Shown here in pieces: positions 10,258 to 19,299 of a stretch of 64,000 nucleotides of DNA (position 1 is its first letter; each line of letters starts with the position of its first letter). The position numbers and the translations under genes are program-made. The notes beneath the pieces were generated by a model that did no database searches, was not told where the DNA came from, and saw only the letters and a list, made by a program, of their open reading frames with translations. Source of the DNA: Thaumatotibia leucotreta (lineage: Eukaryota; Arthropoda; Insecta; Lepidoptera; Tortricidae); the NCBI GenBank assembly GCA_025490895.1, contig JALPQI010001812.1, positions 54,451-118,450 on the forward strand. Direction: 5' to 3'.

Positions 10258-11071
10258 CTTCATCAGCATTGCCAATGCTTGATGAAGATATTCAAGAGCA
10301 AGAGTAGAATTTTTTTTTTTCTGAATTTTTTATATCATCTCCAATCAATTTCCTATTAAACGGTTATTTTACTCCAGGTGACCTATTTGCAGGTACCTTA
10401 GTGACCGATTACTATCAGGGGTTCAAGAATCCAAGTAAATCCTCTCTGTTCATTCTAATTGGCATAAGCTTAATCTGACTGGACGTGGCATTAAATGTCG
10501 ACGTCAATTGACGTTGCGCTCAAACGGTTTCTCATTATTTCCATATAACATCTATAGTTGGTCGGATTAGCCGGTTAGAATAAATTGCATTAGCGTCCGC
10601 GGAACTGCATAACTCGGATGTCTATAAAGTCGGATCAAGTGCTTTATGGTAAAGGAAAACATCGTGAGGAAACCTGCATACATCTGCCATGAAATTCAAG
10701 GATGTATGTGAAGTCCCCAACCCAACAAGTACTGGGCCTGCTTTGGAACCACGCAAAATAGGCGTTTGATGTCGAGTTGCGGAAAAAATGGCCAGAATAC
10801 AATAACAATAGCGAAGTCGGAACTTGTCATACACCTATGCTGGAGAAATGTCGAAAAATTTTCACATGATTAAGTAATAATAATGCAAATTAACATGGCT
10901 CCTCACCCTTGACCTTAGCGCAGTGCAAAAACTTACAAGCGTGCACTCCAATCATGACACATGTCGTGTAATCAAGGGCATAAACATGTATACACTGTTT
11001 TACTTATGTCTGACGCATAAGGTCTAAAGTTGTATACTTGTTTATACCCGTGACAAGGCAGCGGTCAGGAG
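10258..11071. other. No gene or repeat recognised
   Basis: A 70-codon reverse ORF (10622-10834) and others have no recognisable feature. Confidence 0.35.
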
Positions 11072-11167
11072 GCCGCCGCCGCGGAAGCGCGTGCCTTGTC
11101 CGAATCGGGGCATCACCTCCAACATCGTATAGTAAGTCGTAGTGCACATGGTTGTAAAAGTAAACAA
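11072..11167. repeat. Dispersed repeat shared with 17943-18040
   Basis: GCCGCGGAAGCGC, CGTGCC, GGGGCATCA, ACCTCCAACATCGTA and GTGCACATGG occur in the same order as GCCGCGGAAGCGC, CGTGCCTA, CGGGCATCA, ACCTCCATCGTA and GTTCACATAC at 17943-18040. Function and class unknown. Confidence 0.6.
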
Positions 11168-11177
11168 ACCGGTCAGT

Positions 11178-11365
11178 GTACCATGAGTTGGAAAGTAAAG
11201 GATACGTAAAGGTGGATTTATCCCCTACGAATTTTGACGAATTACGTTTTGTGTTGCGAACGAATTTCATAGAGAGGGGATAGAATGAGCAATCGCTCGT
11301 TTGGTCTAAATCCACCTTTAGGTTTTACTTGATAGGTACGTAAAGCATTGTATCGCGCGCCCTGA
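11178..11365. repeat. ACCATGAGTT..GATACGTTAGG repeat (family F), with MITE inserted
   Basis: GTACCATGAGTTGGAAAGTAA and GGATACG are followed by a MITE (11210-11317) and then GGTTTTACTTGATAGGTACG. The uninterrupted equivalent is at 31371-31410, which serves as an empty site. Confidence 0.75.
11210..11317. repeat. AGGTGGATTTAGACC palindromic MITE (PIF/Harbinger-like), copy D
   Basis: Right end reads outwards AGGTGGATTTAGACCAAACG; the left arm lost about 25 bases after AGGTGGATTTA, with a short direct match at the break. Flanks are TAA (11207-11209) and TTA (11318-11320); the empty site at 31396-31398 is TTA. A TTA duplication and palindromic build fit a PIF/Harbinger non-autonomous element. Confidence 0.8.
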
Positions 11366-11370
11366 TATTG

Positions 11371-11449
11371 TATTTTTCTCTGTAACTCCAACCATCCATT
11401 AGACAAATCCCCGAAATTTTCGAATTATTCGAAGTACGCGGTAGGGCCG
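11371..11449. repeat. GTCTCTGTCACTCCAACGAAGG MITE family, half copy
   Basis: TTTCTCTGTAACTCCAACCA, TTAGACAAATCCCCGAAATTT and GAAGTACGCGGTAGGGCCG match the right-hand half of the family. Confidence 0.65.
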
Positions 11450-11576
11450 TTGTATATATACGATGTATGGGCGTATGGCTTACATAGTAAATAACAATAA
11501 TTAAGAAAACAGGTTCTCCTTAAATTATAAATATTAGATGTCATATACCAAAGAAAAACGACCAAGATCACCTAAC

Positions 11577-11647
11577 GTCCGAGGTGGGGATCGAACCCAC
11601 GTGCTCAGCTTTCGCGGCTGATGCCTGCACCCCTCAGCCACTCGGTC
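11577..11647 (-). tRNA. tRNA-like sequence, probably pseudogene or SINE head
   Basis: On the reverse strand a 71-base cloverleaf can be drawn: acceptor GACCGAG with CTCGGAC (one A-A mismatch), a D arm containing an A box TGGCTGAGGGG, an anticodon stem TCAGC/GCTGA with loop CGCGAAA, a 4-base variable region and a T arm GTGGG TTCGATC CCCAC containing a B box. The loop position 33 is G instead of the near-universal T, and the nominal anticodon CGA (Ser) conflicts with the absence of the long variable arm that serine tRNAs have. So a functional tRNA is unlikely; a tRNA-derived repeat with an intact-looking Pol III promoter is more likely. Confidence 0.6.
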
Positions 11648-11752
11648 TTCACAATACGTTCAGGTTCACCTTATTAATTTATCTTCGATAAAGCACGGTA
11701 AACCATGGCGCTCATGATTGTTAATTTTACCTAACTTACACCAAAAGGCAAT

Positions 11753-11771
11753 ATAATAATAATAATAATAA
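11753..11771. repeat. TAA microsatellite, left flank of R4-type fragment
   Basis: Six TAA units. Similar short TAA runs are at 12009-12022 and 16593-16613, the three junctions of the adjacent retrotransposons, fitting insertion into TAA repeats. Confidence 0.9.
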
Positions 11772-12008
11772 GATGGGTCAGATGCAGAAGGCGGTAATCC
11801 TGGACACGGCGCGCATAGTCCGGCGGTTCCTCTCCCTGTAGCCCTAACCACCGGCAGCTTGGGCCCGCTCCGCTGCCGGCGGCCCTCTAGGTTAGGTTTT
11901 TTATAATGTGTTTATATGTTTTGTATCTTTTTTGTATGTTGTATTGTATTTTACTTTTATAATCATATTGTAAAACACCTAACCCGAGACACGTAATAAA
12001 TAAAGAGG
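11772..12008 (+). pseudogene. 5'-truncated R4-clade LINE 3' end
   Basis: The first 63 bases encode QKAVILDTARIVRRFLSL and a stop at 11838-11840. This aligns with the C-terminus of the neighbouring full element (QKAVIMNTCRIVRKFLSL then EQ). A 3' UTR of about 170 bases follows, with a CCGGCAGC/GCTGCCGG hairpin, and ends in GTAATAAATAAAGAGGAA before a TAA run. The protein tail matches but the 3' UTR does not resemble the neighbour's, so it is a related but distinct R4-type family, truncated at its 5' end on insertion. Confidence 0.85.
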
Positions 12009-12022
12009 AATAATAATAATAA
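12009..12022. repeat. TAA repeat between two R4-type elements
   Basis: TAATAATAATAA separates the truncated copy's 3' end from the full-length element's CCCCCCAACGG start. Confidence 0.9.
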
Positions 12023-15000
12023 CCCCCCAACGGAATCACCTTGTCGTGGTGGGCGGGCTTACGGGTTGGTGATACACAGAGAAAAAAGGTCGAAACACCT
12101 AGACCACACCCCTATCAGGGAGATACAAAAACGCCAATATCAACTAGGCTTACCCTTCCCAAACCAAGATTCCATCTTTCCTGTCTCTTCTTCTCCTTCC
12201 CCCCTATCCTTTGTTCTTCTTCTCTCTATAGATGTAATATGCAGTTACGATCAAGAACTTTACGTCCAGGGCCGCTGCCCGAGGGCAATCGTCGGGGCGC
12301 ATCTGGAGCCGTTGCTGGATGCCACAGCATGCGATCCAACGGCGATGCGGAGTTGAGCAGGCGGGCTCCCATCGAACAATCTGTTACAGCCGCAGTCGGG
12401 TCGCTTCCCGAGGGCGATCGTCGGGGCGCACCTGGAGCCGCTGCTGGGTGCCACAGCATGCGAACCAGCGGCGATGCGGAGCCGAGCAGGCGGGCTTCCA
12501 TCGAAAAATGTGCAACAGCCGAAATTCCTCCATCCCGTAAATCCTCCCCAACTTCGGTACGCTCCTCAATTCCTTCATCGCCATCTTCTCTGTTTTCATC
12601 GGTTCCGTCGTCTCCAGCTTCTTACCTGAAAAATCTAGATCCCGAGAGTACGTCGGAGTGTACGTCGCCGTCAAAATCTAGTTATACGACCGAGGACGTT
12701 GTGCAGGAGGCAATCACTGCCACCCAACCTGCACCCGCCACGGTTCGTCAAAATGTGCGAAAGAGATGGTCACGAGAAATGAACATTTTTATCTTACGCA
12801 CATACTTTAGAATCACTGCTCTTGAAACGGAAACGAGAAAATATTTAACACAACTTCACACCGAATTCAGTCAAAAATTTCCGACACATAACGTTAGTAA
12901 GCAGCGTATAGGAGACCAACGTAGGGCTATAATAAACAATAAATTACTATCAGATGCGGATATTGACAATATTAAGAAACTAGCCGAAAACGACTTAAAA
13001 GACATACAAGCCTCTAACCAAACACAATTAGGTGCCCAAAACAGTAGTCAACGAATGAGTTGGTCCAACGAAATCAACGAATCAATAATGAGAGAATACT
13101 TCAGAATAACACACTTAGAAACTAATATAACAGCCTACAGGAGACCGCTATACCAAGCCATCATATCAAAACACCCTGAATTTTCACATGTGTCGGAGCA
13201 GAGAATAGCTGACCAACGTCGAGCTATTATTAACAACAAATACATAAGTGAACTGAGACTTCAGGAGATACGACTTGAAGTTTCTTGTGATCTAACAATA
13301 GACAGTGATAATATACAAAACATGACTAATTTGTCCCCTGCAATTCAGACCCCAGCCACTGATAGTACTGACCCACCAGAAGAATTACTTGCCACAGAAA
13401 ATTCTATTGAACTTGATCTCAATACATCCAATAATTGTAGCCCTAATAATCTAACAACATATTCTTCTCTCCCAACAAAAATGCAAGAGGAAATAGAGCA
13501 AGCTTTCCTAGACGCCAAGGAATTGTTTCACCAATCTGACCCCACATCTAGGCCGAGCATACCCAAACAAAAACCAACGAAAAAACTTACCACTATTGTG
13601 CATTTTGTCAACACTGTCATACTCCCAAAACACTTGCCCCTGGACAGTGAATTTGAATATACTCAAACTACTCTTTACTGTGCGGCATACGTTGCAGCGA
13701 CCCAGAATGGCAGTAAGATCACTGACTCTAACAATCCTTATAGATACAATTCTCAACCTCCCATTTGGCAAAAGAGGTTACAAGATAGAGTTACGGACCT
13801 TAGAGCTAAAATAGGCAGATTAACTGAATTTATCAATGGCAATTCCAGTCCCAGACTTTTAAAACACATTAATGCAATTAAACGACAGTATAAACTTCAT
13901 TCCCGACACGAACCTGAAAATACACAACTACCTCATTTCCTAGACACCCTTAAGCAAAAGCTGAGTGCACTTACAAGTAGATTACGCAGATATAAACTTA
14001 CGACTTTACGCAAAAAACAAAATAAACAATTCATCAGTAACGAAAAGGTATTTTATAGGTCACTAGATAACAATACCACACATGAATCCGGACCAAACTC
14101 AAACAACACCCCTACTGCCGAAGATTTGCACAATTTTTGGTCCCAGATATGGTCTAAGCCCATGGTTCACAGGAATGCTGAATGGATAGAGGCCGACAAA
14201 AAAAATCTGAGTTCCGTATCTAACATGGAATTTGAACAGGTCAACATTGACCTGTTACAATCAGTTATAAGTAAAACGCATAACTGGAAGGCAACCGGAT
14301 CAGATAAAATCCACAATTATTGGTTTAAAAAATTTACCTATATACACCCAATCTTGCTCAGACATATAAACAATTTTATTCATAATCCGGAAACACTACC
14401 GCATTATATTACCCAAGGTGTGACATACATGTTAGTGAAAGATCAATCCGACTGCACGAATCCCGCCAAATACAGACCCATTACCTGCCTGCAAAATATT
14501 TACAAAATCATCACGTCTTGTATCAGCAAACTTATATACAGGCATGTAGACGCACACAATATACTAGCAGAACAACAAAAAGGTTGCCGCCAAAACAGTC
14601 AGGGTTGCAAAGAACAGCTTACAATAGACGCAGTAATTTCCAAACAAGCACATAATAAAAACCACGACATCTTCACTATGTACATAGATTATAAGAAAGC
14701 ATTTGATTCGGTACCACACACATGGCTAATTTACATTCTTAAGCATTACAGAGTACACAATACCATTATAAGATTCCTAGAAAATACAATGTTACACTGG
14801 TCGACAGTACTGAAAATAATTAACAACAATACAAATATTGAGACGGGACCCATCAACATCCGTAGAGGCATTTTTCAAGGAGATGCTCTCAGTCCGCTTT
14901 GGTTCTGTCTCGCGCTTAATCCACTTTCCAATTTACTTAACAATAACCAACCGGGGTTTAAGCTACAATATGGAAGTGCGTCACATACTGTATCACATTT

Positions 15001-16592
15001 GATGTATATGGATGATATCAAACTCTACAGTAACAGTTTAGTTGGCATTAATAAGCTTGCTGATATCACACAATCGTTTTCATTAGATATATGCATGGAG
15101 TTTGGTATCGACAAATGCAAAATTCAGTCTGTCCGAAACCGTAAAATAGAATGCAATAGCTACACCCTTGACAATGGAGAACAAATAGACCCCGTCAATA
15201 ACGAAACTGGCTACAAATACCTAGGCTACCAACAAACACAACAAATTCACCATAAAATAACTAAAGCTTCTCTTAAAGAAAAATTTACTGGCAGGCTCCA
15301 CAAGATTCTGAACACTCAACTAAATGCACGTAATACAATAAAAGCAATAAATACTTACGCAGTCCCCATATTAACCTACTCTTTCGGTATCATAAACTGG
15401 TCACAAACAGATCTTTGTAACTTACAAAGAATAATTAATACCTTAATGACCAAATACCGGAAGCATCACCCCCGTAGCTGTACCCAGAGAATGACTTTGC
15501 CTAAGCTGGAAGGTGGACGGGGCTTGATAGACATCAAGAATCTCCACAACAAACAAGTAAACTCTCTCAGAACATTCTTCCACCACCAGTCTTCCAGATC
15601 CGACATGCATCGGGCTATTGTAAATGCTGACCAGAAACTCACACCCTTAAACTTAAAGGACCGTGCAAAACAAAAAAATGAAATTATTTTAGAAACCCAA
15701 CAAAAGCTGCAAACATGGACCCAAAAGTCACTACATGGCAGACACCGACTCGACCTGACAAACCCCAATGTCGATAAGCTGGCGTCCAACATGTGGCTAA
15801 AGAAAGGCGAGTTGTTCCCGGAAACAGAAGGCTTTATAATAGCAATCCAAGACCAAATAATAGACACAAGGAATTATAGAAAACACATTATCCGTGATCA
15901 TAGTAGCCAAACAGATCTATGCCGTCGCTGTCACTCTGCTTCAGAGACAATACAACATATCACGGGGGCATGCCGATCCATAACCCAGACCGATTACAAG
16001 CACCGTCACGACCAAGTTGCAGCCATCCTTCACCAATATCTCGCATTTAAATATCACCTCATCAACACAAGGACCTCCTACTACAAATACATCCCGCAAA
16101 TTATTTTAGAGTCGACTGATTACAAACTTTTCTGGGACAGAACTATCATTACCGATAAGACAATACACAATAATAGACCCGACATTATATTACACGACAA
16201 AGCCGCTAAAACTGTTTATCTCCTGGACGTAGCTATACCTAACACCCATAATCTTGCCTCTACTCACACCGAAAAGATAAGTAAATATGTGGACTTGTCA
16301 ATCGAAATTAAAACCCAGTGGCGCGTTAACACTGTAAAAACAGTCCCGATAGTAATTTCATCCACAGGAGTGATCCCTCGTACTCTGCACACCAGCCTTA
16401 AAACTCTCGATATCCATCCACTCACATACATTCTTCTCCAAAAAGCTGTAATAATGAACACTTGCAGAATAGTACGAAAATTTTTATCTTTGGAACAGTA
16501 AGATCAAACTTCCATATTCGTTTGGCCAAAAGCCCGCGAAGATGGAAGTAAAATTGCCTCCATTTGGAGAGATAAAAAATACACTTAAACAT
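12023..16592 (+). mobile_element. Apparently full-length R4-clade (Dong-like) non-LTR retrotransposon
   Basis: 4570-bp element with a 5' UTR of about 216 bases, one long ORF (12239-16501) and a ~90-base 3' UTR that runs into TAA repeats. The Dong subgroup of R4 is known to insert in TAA repeats and uses a restriction-enzyme-like endonuclease, both of which fit here. TAA runs at each boundary make the exact ends uncertain by a few bases. The 5' UTR contains CCTTGTCGTGGTGGGCGGG, and a pyrimidine-rich CTTCTTCTCC tract precedes the start codon. Confidence 0.88.
12239..16501 (+). CDS. R4/Dong-like retrotransposon polyprotein (reverse transcriptase and endonuclease)
   Basis: About 1420 residues from the ATG at 12239; the frame stays open further upstream to 12041 but only via a TTG start in the 5' UTR. 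The N-terminus has a 43-residue tandem repeat (LPEGNRRGASGA.. and LPEGDRRGAPGA..), then a Ser/Pro-rich linker, then two ~75-residue Myb/SANT-like repeats at about 174-249 and 272-347 (each with a W-S-x-E start and a DQRRAIINNK block). Reverse transcriptase motifs include a Y-I-D-Y-K-K-A-F-D block near 816 and YMDD at 923-926. Near the C-terminus a CCHC knuckle is at C1228, C1231, H1240, C1245, followed by a restriction-like endonuclease signature with P1314-D1315 and LLDVAIP (D1330). The enzyme would nick DNA and prime reverse transcription of its own RNA. No stop or frameshift was seen, so it may be functional. Confidence 0.93.
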   Translation: MQLRSRTLRPGPLPEGNRRGASGAVAGCHSMRSNGDAELSRRAPIEQSVTAAVGSLPEGDRRGAPGAAAGCHSMRTSGDAEPSRRASIEKCATAEIPPSRKSSPTSVRSSIPSSPSSLFSSVPSSPASYLKNLDPESTSECTSPSKSSYTTEDVVQEAITATQPAPATVRQNVRKRWSREMNIFILRTYFRITALETETRKYLTQLHTEFSQKFPTHNVSKQRIGDQRRAIINNKLLSDADIDNIKKLAENDLKDIQASNQTQLGAQNSSQRMSWSNEINESIMREYFRITHLETNITAYRRPLYQAIISKHPEFSHVSEQRIADQRRAIINNKYISELRLQEIRLEVSCDLTIDSDNIQNMTNLSPAIQTPATDSTDPPEELLATENSIELDLNTSNNCSPNNLTTYSSLPTKMQEEIEQAFLDAKELFHQSDPTSRPSIPKQKPTKKLTTIVHFVNTVILPKHLPLDSEFEYTQTTLYCAAYVAATQNGSKITDSNNPYRYNSQPPIWQKRLQDRVTDLRAKIGRLTEFINGNSSPRLLKHINAIKRQYKLHSRHEPENTQLPHFLDTLKQKLSALTSRLRRYKLTTLRKKQNKQFISNEKVFYRSLDNNTTHESGPNSNNTPTAEDLHNFWSQIWSKPMVHRNAEWIEADKKNLSSVSNMEFEQVNIDLLQSVISKTHNWKATGSDKIHNYWFKKFTYIHPILLRHINNFIHNPETLPHYITQGVTYMLVKDQSDCTNPAKYRPITCLQNIYKIITSCISKLIYRHVDAHNILAEQQKGCRQNSQGCKEQLTIDAVISKQAHNKNHDIFTMYIDYKKAFDSVPHTWLIYILKHYRVHNTIIRFLENTMLHWSTVLKIINNNTNIETGPINIRRGIFQGDALSPLWFCLALNPLSNLLNNNQPGFKLQYGSASHTVSHLMYMDDIKLYSNSLVGINKLADITQSFSLDICMEFGIDKCKIQSVRNRKIECNSYTLDNGEQIDPVNNETGYKYLGYQQTQQIHHKITKASLKEKFTGRLHKILNTQLNARNTIKAINTYAVPILTYSFGIINWSQTDLCNLQRIINTLMTKYRKHHPRSCTQRMTLPKLEGGRGLIDIKNLHNKQVNSLRTFFHHQSSRSDMHRAIVNADQKLTPLNLKDRAKQKNEIILETQQKLQTWTQKSLHGRHRLDLTNPNVDKLASNMWLKKGELFPETEGFIIAIQDQIIDTRNYRKHIIRDHSSQTDLCRRCHSASETIQHITGACRSITQTDYKHRHDQVAAILHQYLAFKYHLINTRTSYYKYIPQIILESTDYKLFWDRTIITDKTIHNNRPDIILHDKAAKTVYLLDVAIPNTHNLASTHTEKISKYVDLSIEIKTQWRVNTVKTVPIVISSTGVIPRTLHTSLKTLDIHPLTYILLQKAVIMNTCRIVRKFLSLEQ

Positions 16593-16613
16593 AAATAATA
16601 ATAATAATAATAA
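16593..16613. repeat. TAA repeat joining two opposite LINEs
   Basis: Seven TAA units, the 3' boundary of the R4-type element and, on the other strand, the TTA-ending 3' tail of the LINE at 16614-17895. Confidence 0.9.
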
Positions 16614-17895
16614 ACGTTTATTTTCAGACCAATGATCCATATTATGTTAGTAAAGTATATGTGCTTAGAAGTAGTGTTAAAGGAAAACAATATAAAGTAA
16701 ACTAAATTAAACTAAAAATAAAAACATTATTATTTAAGGGCATGAAGCCCGATCCACCGCTTCAAGAATGGCGAATCCCACCTATCAGCAACAGCGCGCA
16801 GGAGCATGTTGCGGCTGTCACGCACCCGCTGTAGCATGGAGGCGCAGCGCGCGCGCATGATGGCGGCGAAACCCGCCGTGTCAGTCTCCGCGAACATCGC
16901 GGAGGCGCTGCAATGACGTGGCAGCCGCAACAACGCTCTGTACGCGTTGTTGTACTGTATCCGCAGGTCGTTGTATGCCTTCTGCGTATGGTTAACCCAT
17001 AGGCTGCATGTATAGAACGACTGGCAGTATGCTTTGAAGAGCGTGACTTTTACTGACTCAGTACATTTTGCAAACCTACGAGCCAACATGTTGCATCGGA
17101 CAGACAGCGCCCTGCGCTCCCTTTCAATGTCAAAATTATCTTTTTGATCCGCGGTGACCCAGTGACCCAAGTACTTAAATTTGTCCACTCTCCGTAATTT
17201 TACGCCTGTAAGAAAAAAATCAGGATCATCCGTATAGCGAGTGTTATCCGGTTTGAAAATCATGAGCTCGCTCTTCTGAGCATTGTATTTGAGTCCATTG
17301 TTCACCGCATAGGATTCACAGATACTGAGCAGTTTTCTCAGTGCGCCATTCGAGGGGCACAGCAGCACCATATCGTCTGCGTAACTAATATTATTTACAC
17401 AGACTCCATTTATATGGCATCCCACACCCGTGCCGCAGAGCTCCTCGATAAGCGCGTTGACATACAGGTTGAAGAGCGTGGGAGACGTCAACCCCCCCTG
17501 CCTCACCCCGCACTCCAACCTATACTCATCCGAGAAAGAGCGTGCCCATCTCACACAATTGGTCTGATTGCTATACCAGTGCCTGAACAGGGATACTAAT
17601 TCTCTAGGTACACTCGTCTCAGCACTTAGTTTTTTCCATAGTTTGTCGTAAGCGACAAGGTCAAAGGCTTTTGACAGATCAAGGAAAACGGCGTACACTG
17701 GGGTTTTTCTATTGGTGTAGTACTTTACAGTCTCCTTGAGGCACAGGATGGCACTTTCACAAGAAAGATTCGGTCTAAAGCCAAACTGCGCATCGTGGAG
17801 TTTAATGTGCTTATCCAGATGTTTACCAAGGAGACTGTCAAGTACTTTAGCAACAACCGTAGCGAGAGAATAATCGGTACGGTTACACGATATCG
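16614..17895 (-). mobile_element. 5'-truncated non-LTR retrotransposon with TTA-repeat tail
   Basis: On the reverse strand: the C-terminal two thirds of a reverse transcriptase ORF (ending at 16730), a ~115-base AT-rich 3' UTR, AATAAACGTTTATTATTATT, then the TTA run. The 5' end breaks off at about 17895, where unrelated sequence begins; endonuclease and N-terminal RT are missing. Confidence 0.85.
16730..17895 (-). pseudogene. Reverse transcriptase fragment of the minus-strand LINE
   Basis: About 388 open codons with no in-frame stop but no start (the GTG at 17698 is internal). Motifs in order: AQFGFRPNLSCESAI, VYAVFLDLSKAFD (catalytic D), ECGVRQGGLTSPTLFNLY, ISYADDMVLL (YADD catalytic pair), then a thumb and C-terminal region ending WIGLHALK and stop. 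The uninterrupted frame suggests a fairly recent insertion even though the copy is truncated. It looks like the L2/CR1-like group by motif style, but the clade is uncertain. Confidence 0.85.
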
Positions 17896-17942
17896 TTATA
17901 TTAATCGTCCTGCTCTGTAATTATGTAATGATATGAGTAAAC

Positions 17943-18040
17943 TGCCGCGGAAGCGCCACACGCGTGCCTAGCCCTAATACGGGCATCAGTAATGCGTCAA
18001 CCTCCATCGTAAATAAGCCACAGTTCACATACAATAAACC
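17943..18040. repeat. Dispersed repeat shared with 11072-11167
   Basis: See the other copy for shared blocks; here GCCGCGGAAGCGCCACACG begins it and ACATACAATAAACC ends it. It directly abuts the truncation point of the minus-strand LINE on one side and a family-c MITE on the other. Confidence 0.6.
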
Positions 18041-18156
18041 TACAACGCACTTCGATATTCGCCAATTTCGAGCAATCGTCTCTTGTTTCTCCAACGAAGG
18101 CGTCAATAGATTGACAGAGATAGATGCTCCTTTGCTGATTTCCGAGTTCGCGGTAG
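18041..18156. repeat. GTCTCTGTCACTCCAACGAAGG MITE family, copy 3
   Basis: TTCGATATTCGCCAATTTCG, TCTCCAACGAAGGCGTCAAT, TTGACAGAGATAGATGCTC and TTTCCGAGTTCGCGGTAGA. Confidence 0.7.
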
Positions 18157-18547
18157 ATACAGTACTTAAAAGCGCTTATCTCTTGTTTCTAAACGCTCAA
18201 ATAGTGCGAATACGTAACGTCGTCGGTAGACCTTATGCTATTTGTAATAAGGCCCATGTACAGTTAAAAGTGCTGCTGTTAGAACCACATACCACAAAGG
18301 ACTTGTTGACGTACTCTAAATAAAAAACACCACGAATACGATCAAAAATTCTGCACTAAAAAGTGCCTTTACCCGATACGATTTATTTTTTAATCGTGTG
18401 CCCTAGGCTTAACTGTACGACCGTTTAAAGAAACTTGACCGTTCAATTTGCAAAATCAATTTTATTAATGACGGTCGCAATTAGTACCGGAACGGTCGAC
18501 CGCCTCGTTGTCTGTTGTTTTATATTCCCGCTTCGATTTTCGACAGG
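18157..18547. other. No gene or repeat recognised
   Basis: A 119-codon ORF (17964-18323) spans this and the two preceding repeats, so it is not a gene. Confidence 0.4.
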
Positions 18548-18668
18548 CCTACTACGGCGAAGTTCGAAATTCGAAAGGATTTTTCTCTGTTACTCCAACG
18601 AATGCTTCGTTAGACTGACAGAGACCATGATCGAAAATTACGGATTTCGAAGTTCGTGGTTAGCCCCC
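18548..18668. repeat. GTCTCTGTCACTCCAACGAAGG MITE family, copy 4
   Basis: ACTACGGCGAAGTTCGAAAT on the left and GATTTCGAAGTTCGTGGTTA on the right are inverted; centre is TTACTCCAACGAATGCTTCG. Confidence 0.75.
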
Positions 18669-18866
18669 AGGTTATTAAAGTTTTCTGAAGCGGTGTAATC
18701 AATTTCGTTGCTCTTGCCCTCTGTTGAAAATGTAATATGAAACTTGTTAAAATAAGGCAACTCTTGGAACTTTCGAAGGTCGTTAAAAATCGTAAACATC
18801 ATTATCATCTGAATCTGTACAGTCACCATCAGAACGGCCACGGTGCTCTAAATGTCCGAACACTTA

Positions 18867-19004
18867 AGGTGCATGCAGACCAAACGAGTATTCGCTGTTC
18901 GAACCCCCTACTCTACGAAATTCAATCGCTACACAAAACGTGATTCGTTGATTTCGTAGAGTGGGGGATAGAACAGCGAATGCTCGTTTGGTCTGAATGC
19001 ACCT
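18867..19004. repeat. AGGTGCATTCAGACC palindromic MITE (PIF/Harbinger-like), copy A
   Basis: 138 bp. Arms AGGTGCATGCAGACCAAACG and CGTTTGGTCTGAATGCACCT continue inwards through GCTGTTC and the CCCCCTACTCTACGAAAT block, giving arms of about 56 bases. TTA lies at 18864-18866 and 19005-19007, a clean 3-bp duplication. Confidence 0.9.
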
Positions 19005-19299
19005 TTACTCAAACGCCATGACATGAAAAAGTCTATTTTGTCGGAAACGTGACGGCTATTACAGTTACAGCTACCTTAGAAATATATGGAAAGTGCGAGA
19101 ATTCTCTATAAATACAAATACCCAGTTATAAAATTAAGATACACCTAAAATTTTATTCGTAACTTTCTTAGATGTACGCGAAGGACGGCGTCACGTACCC
19201 GACATTCTCGTGGACTTACTTTCTATCCATCCCGTTCGGGTGCGCCAAAGTATTTATAAAATTGCAACTTAGATTATTGGAACTCCGAAAATTTTTCTT
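19005..19299. other. No gene recognised
   Basis: ACTTACTTTCTATCCATCCCG at about 19212 matches part of the repeat at 29030-29177 but no full copy can be drawn. Confidence 0.4.

Noticed and set aside
11577..11647. Functional tRNA-Ser gene
   Set aside because: Lacks the long variable arm and has G instead of T at position 33.
12041..12238. Upstream extension of the R4-like ORF to 12041
   Set aside because: The only start is TTG and the segment is the 5' UTR; the first ATG in frame is 12239.
17964..18323. 119-codon ORF
   Set aside because: Runs through two dispersed repeats whose other copies are not open in that frame.
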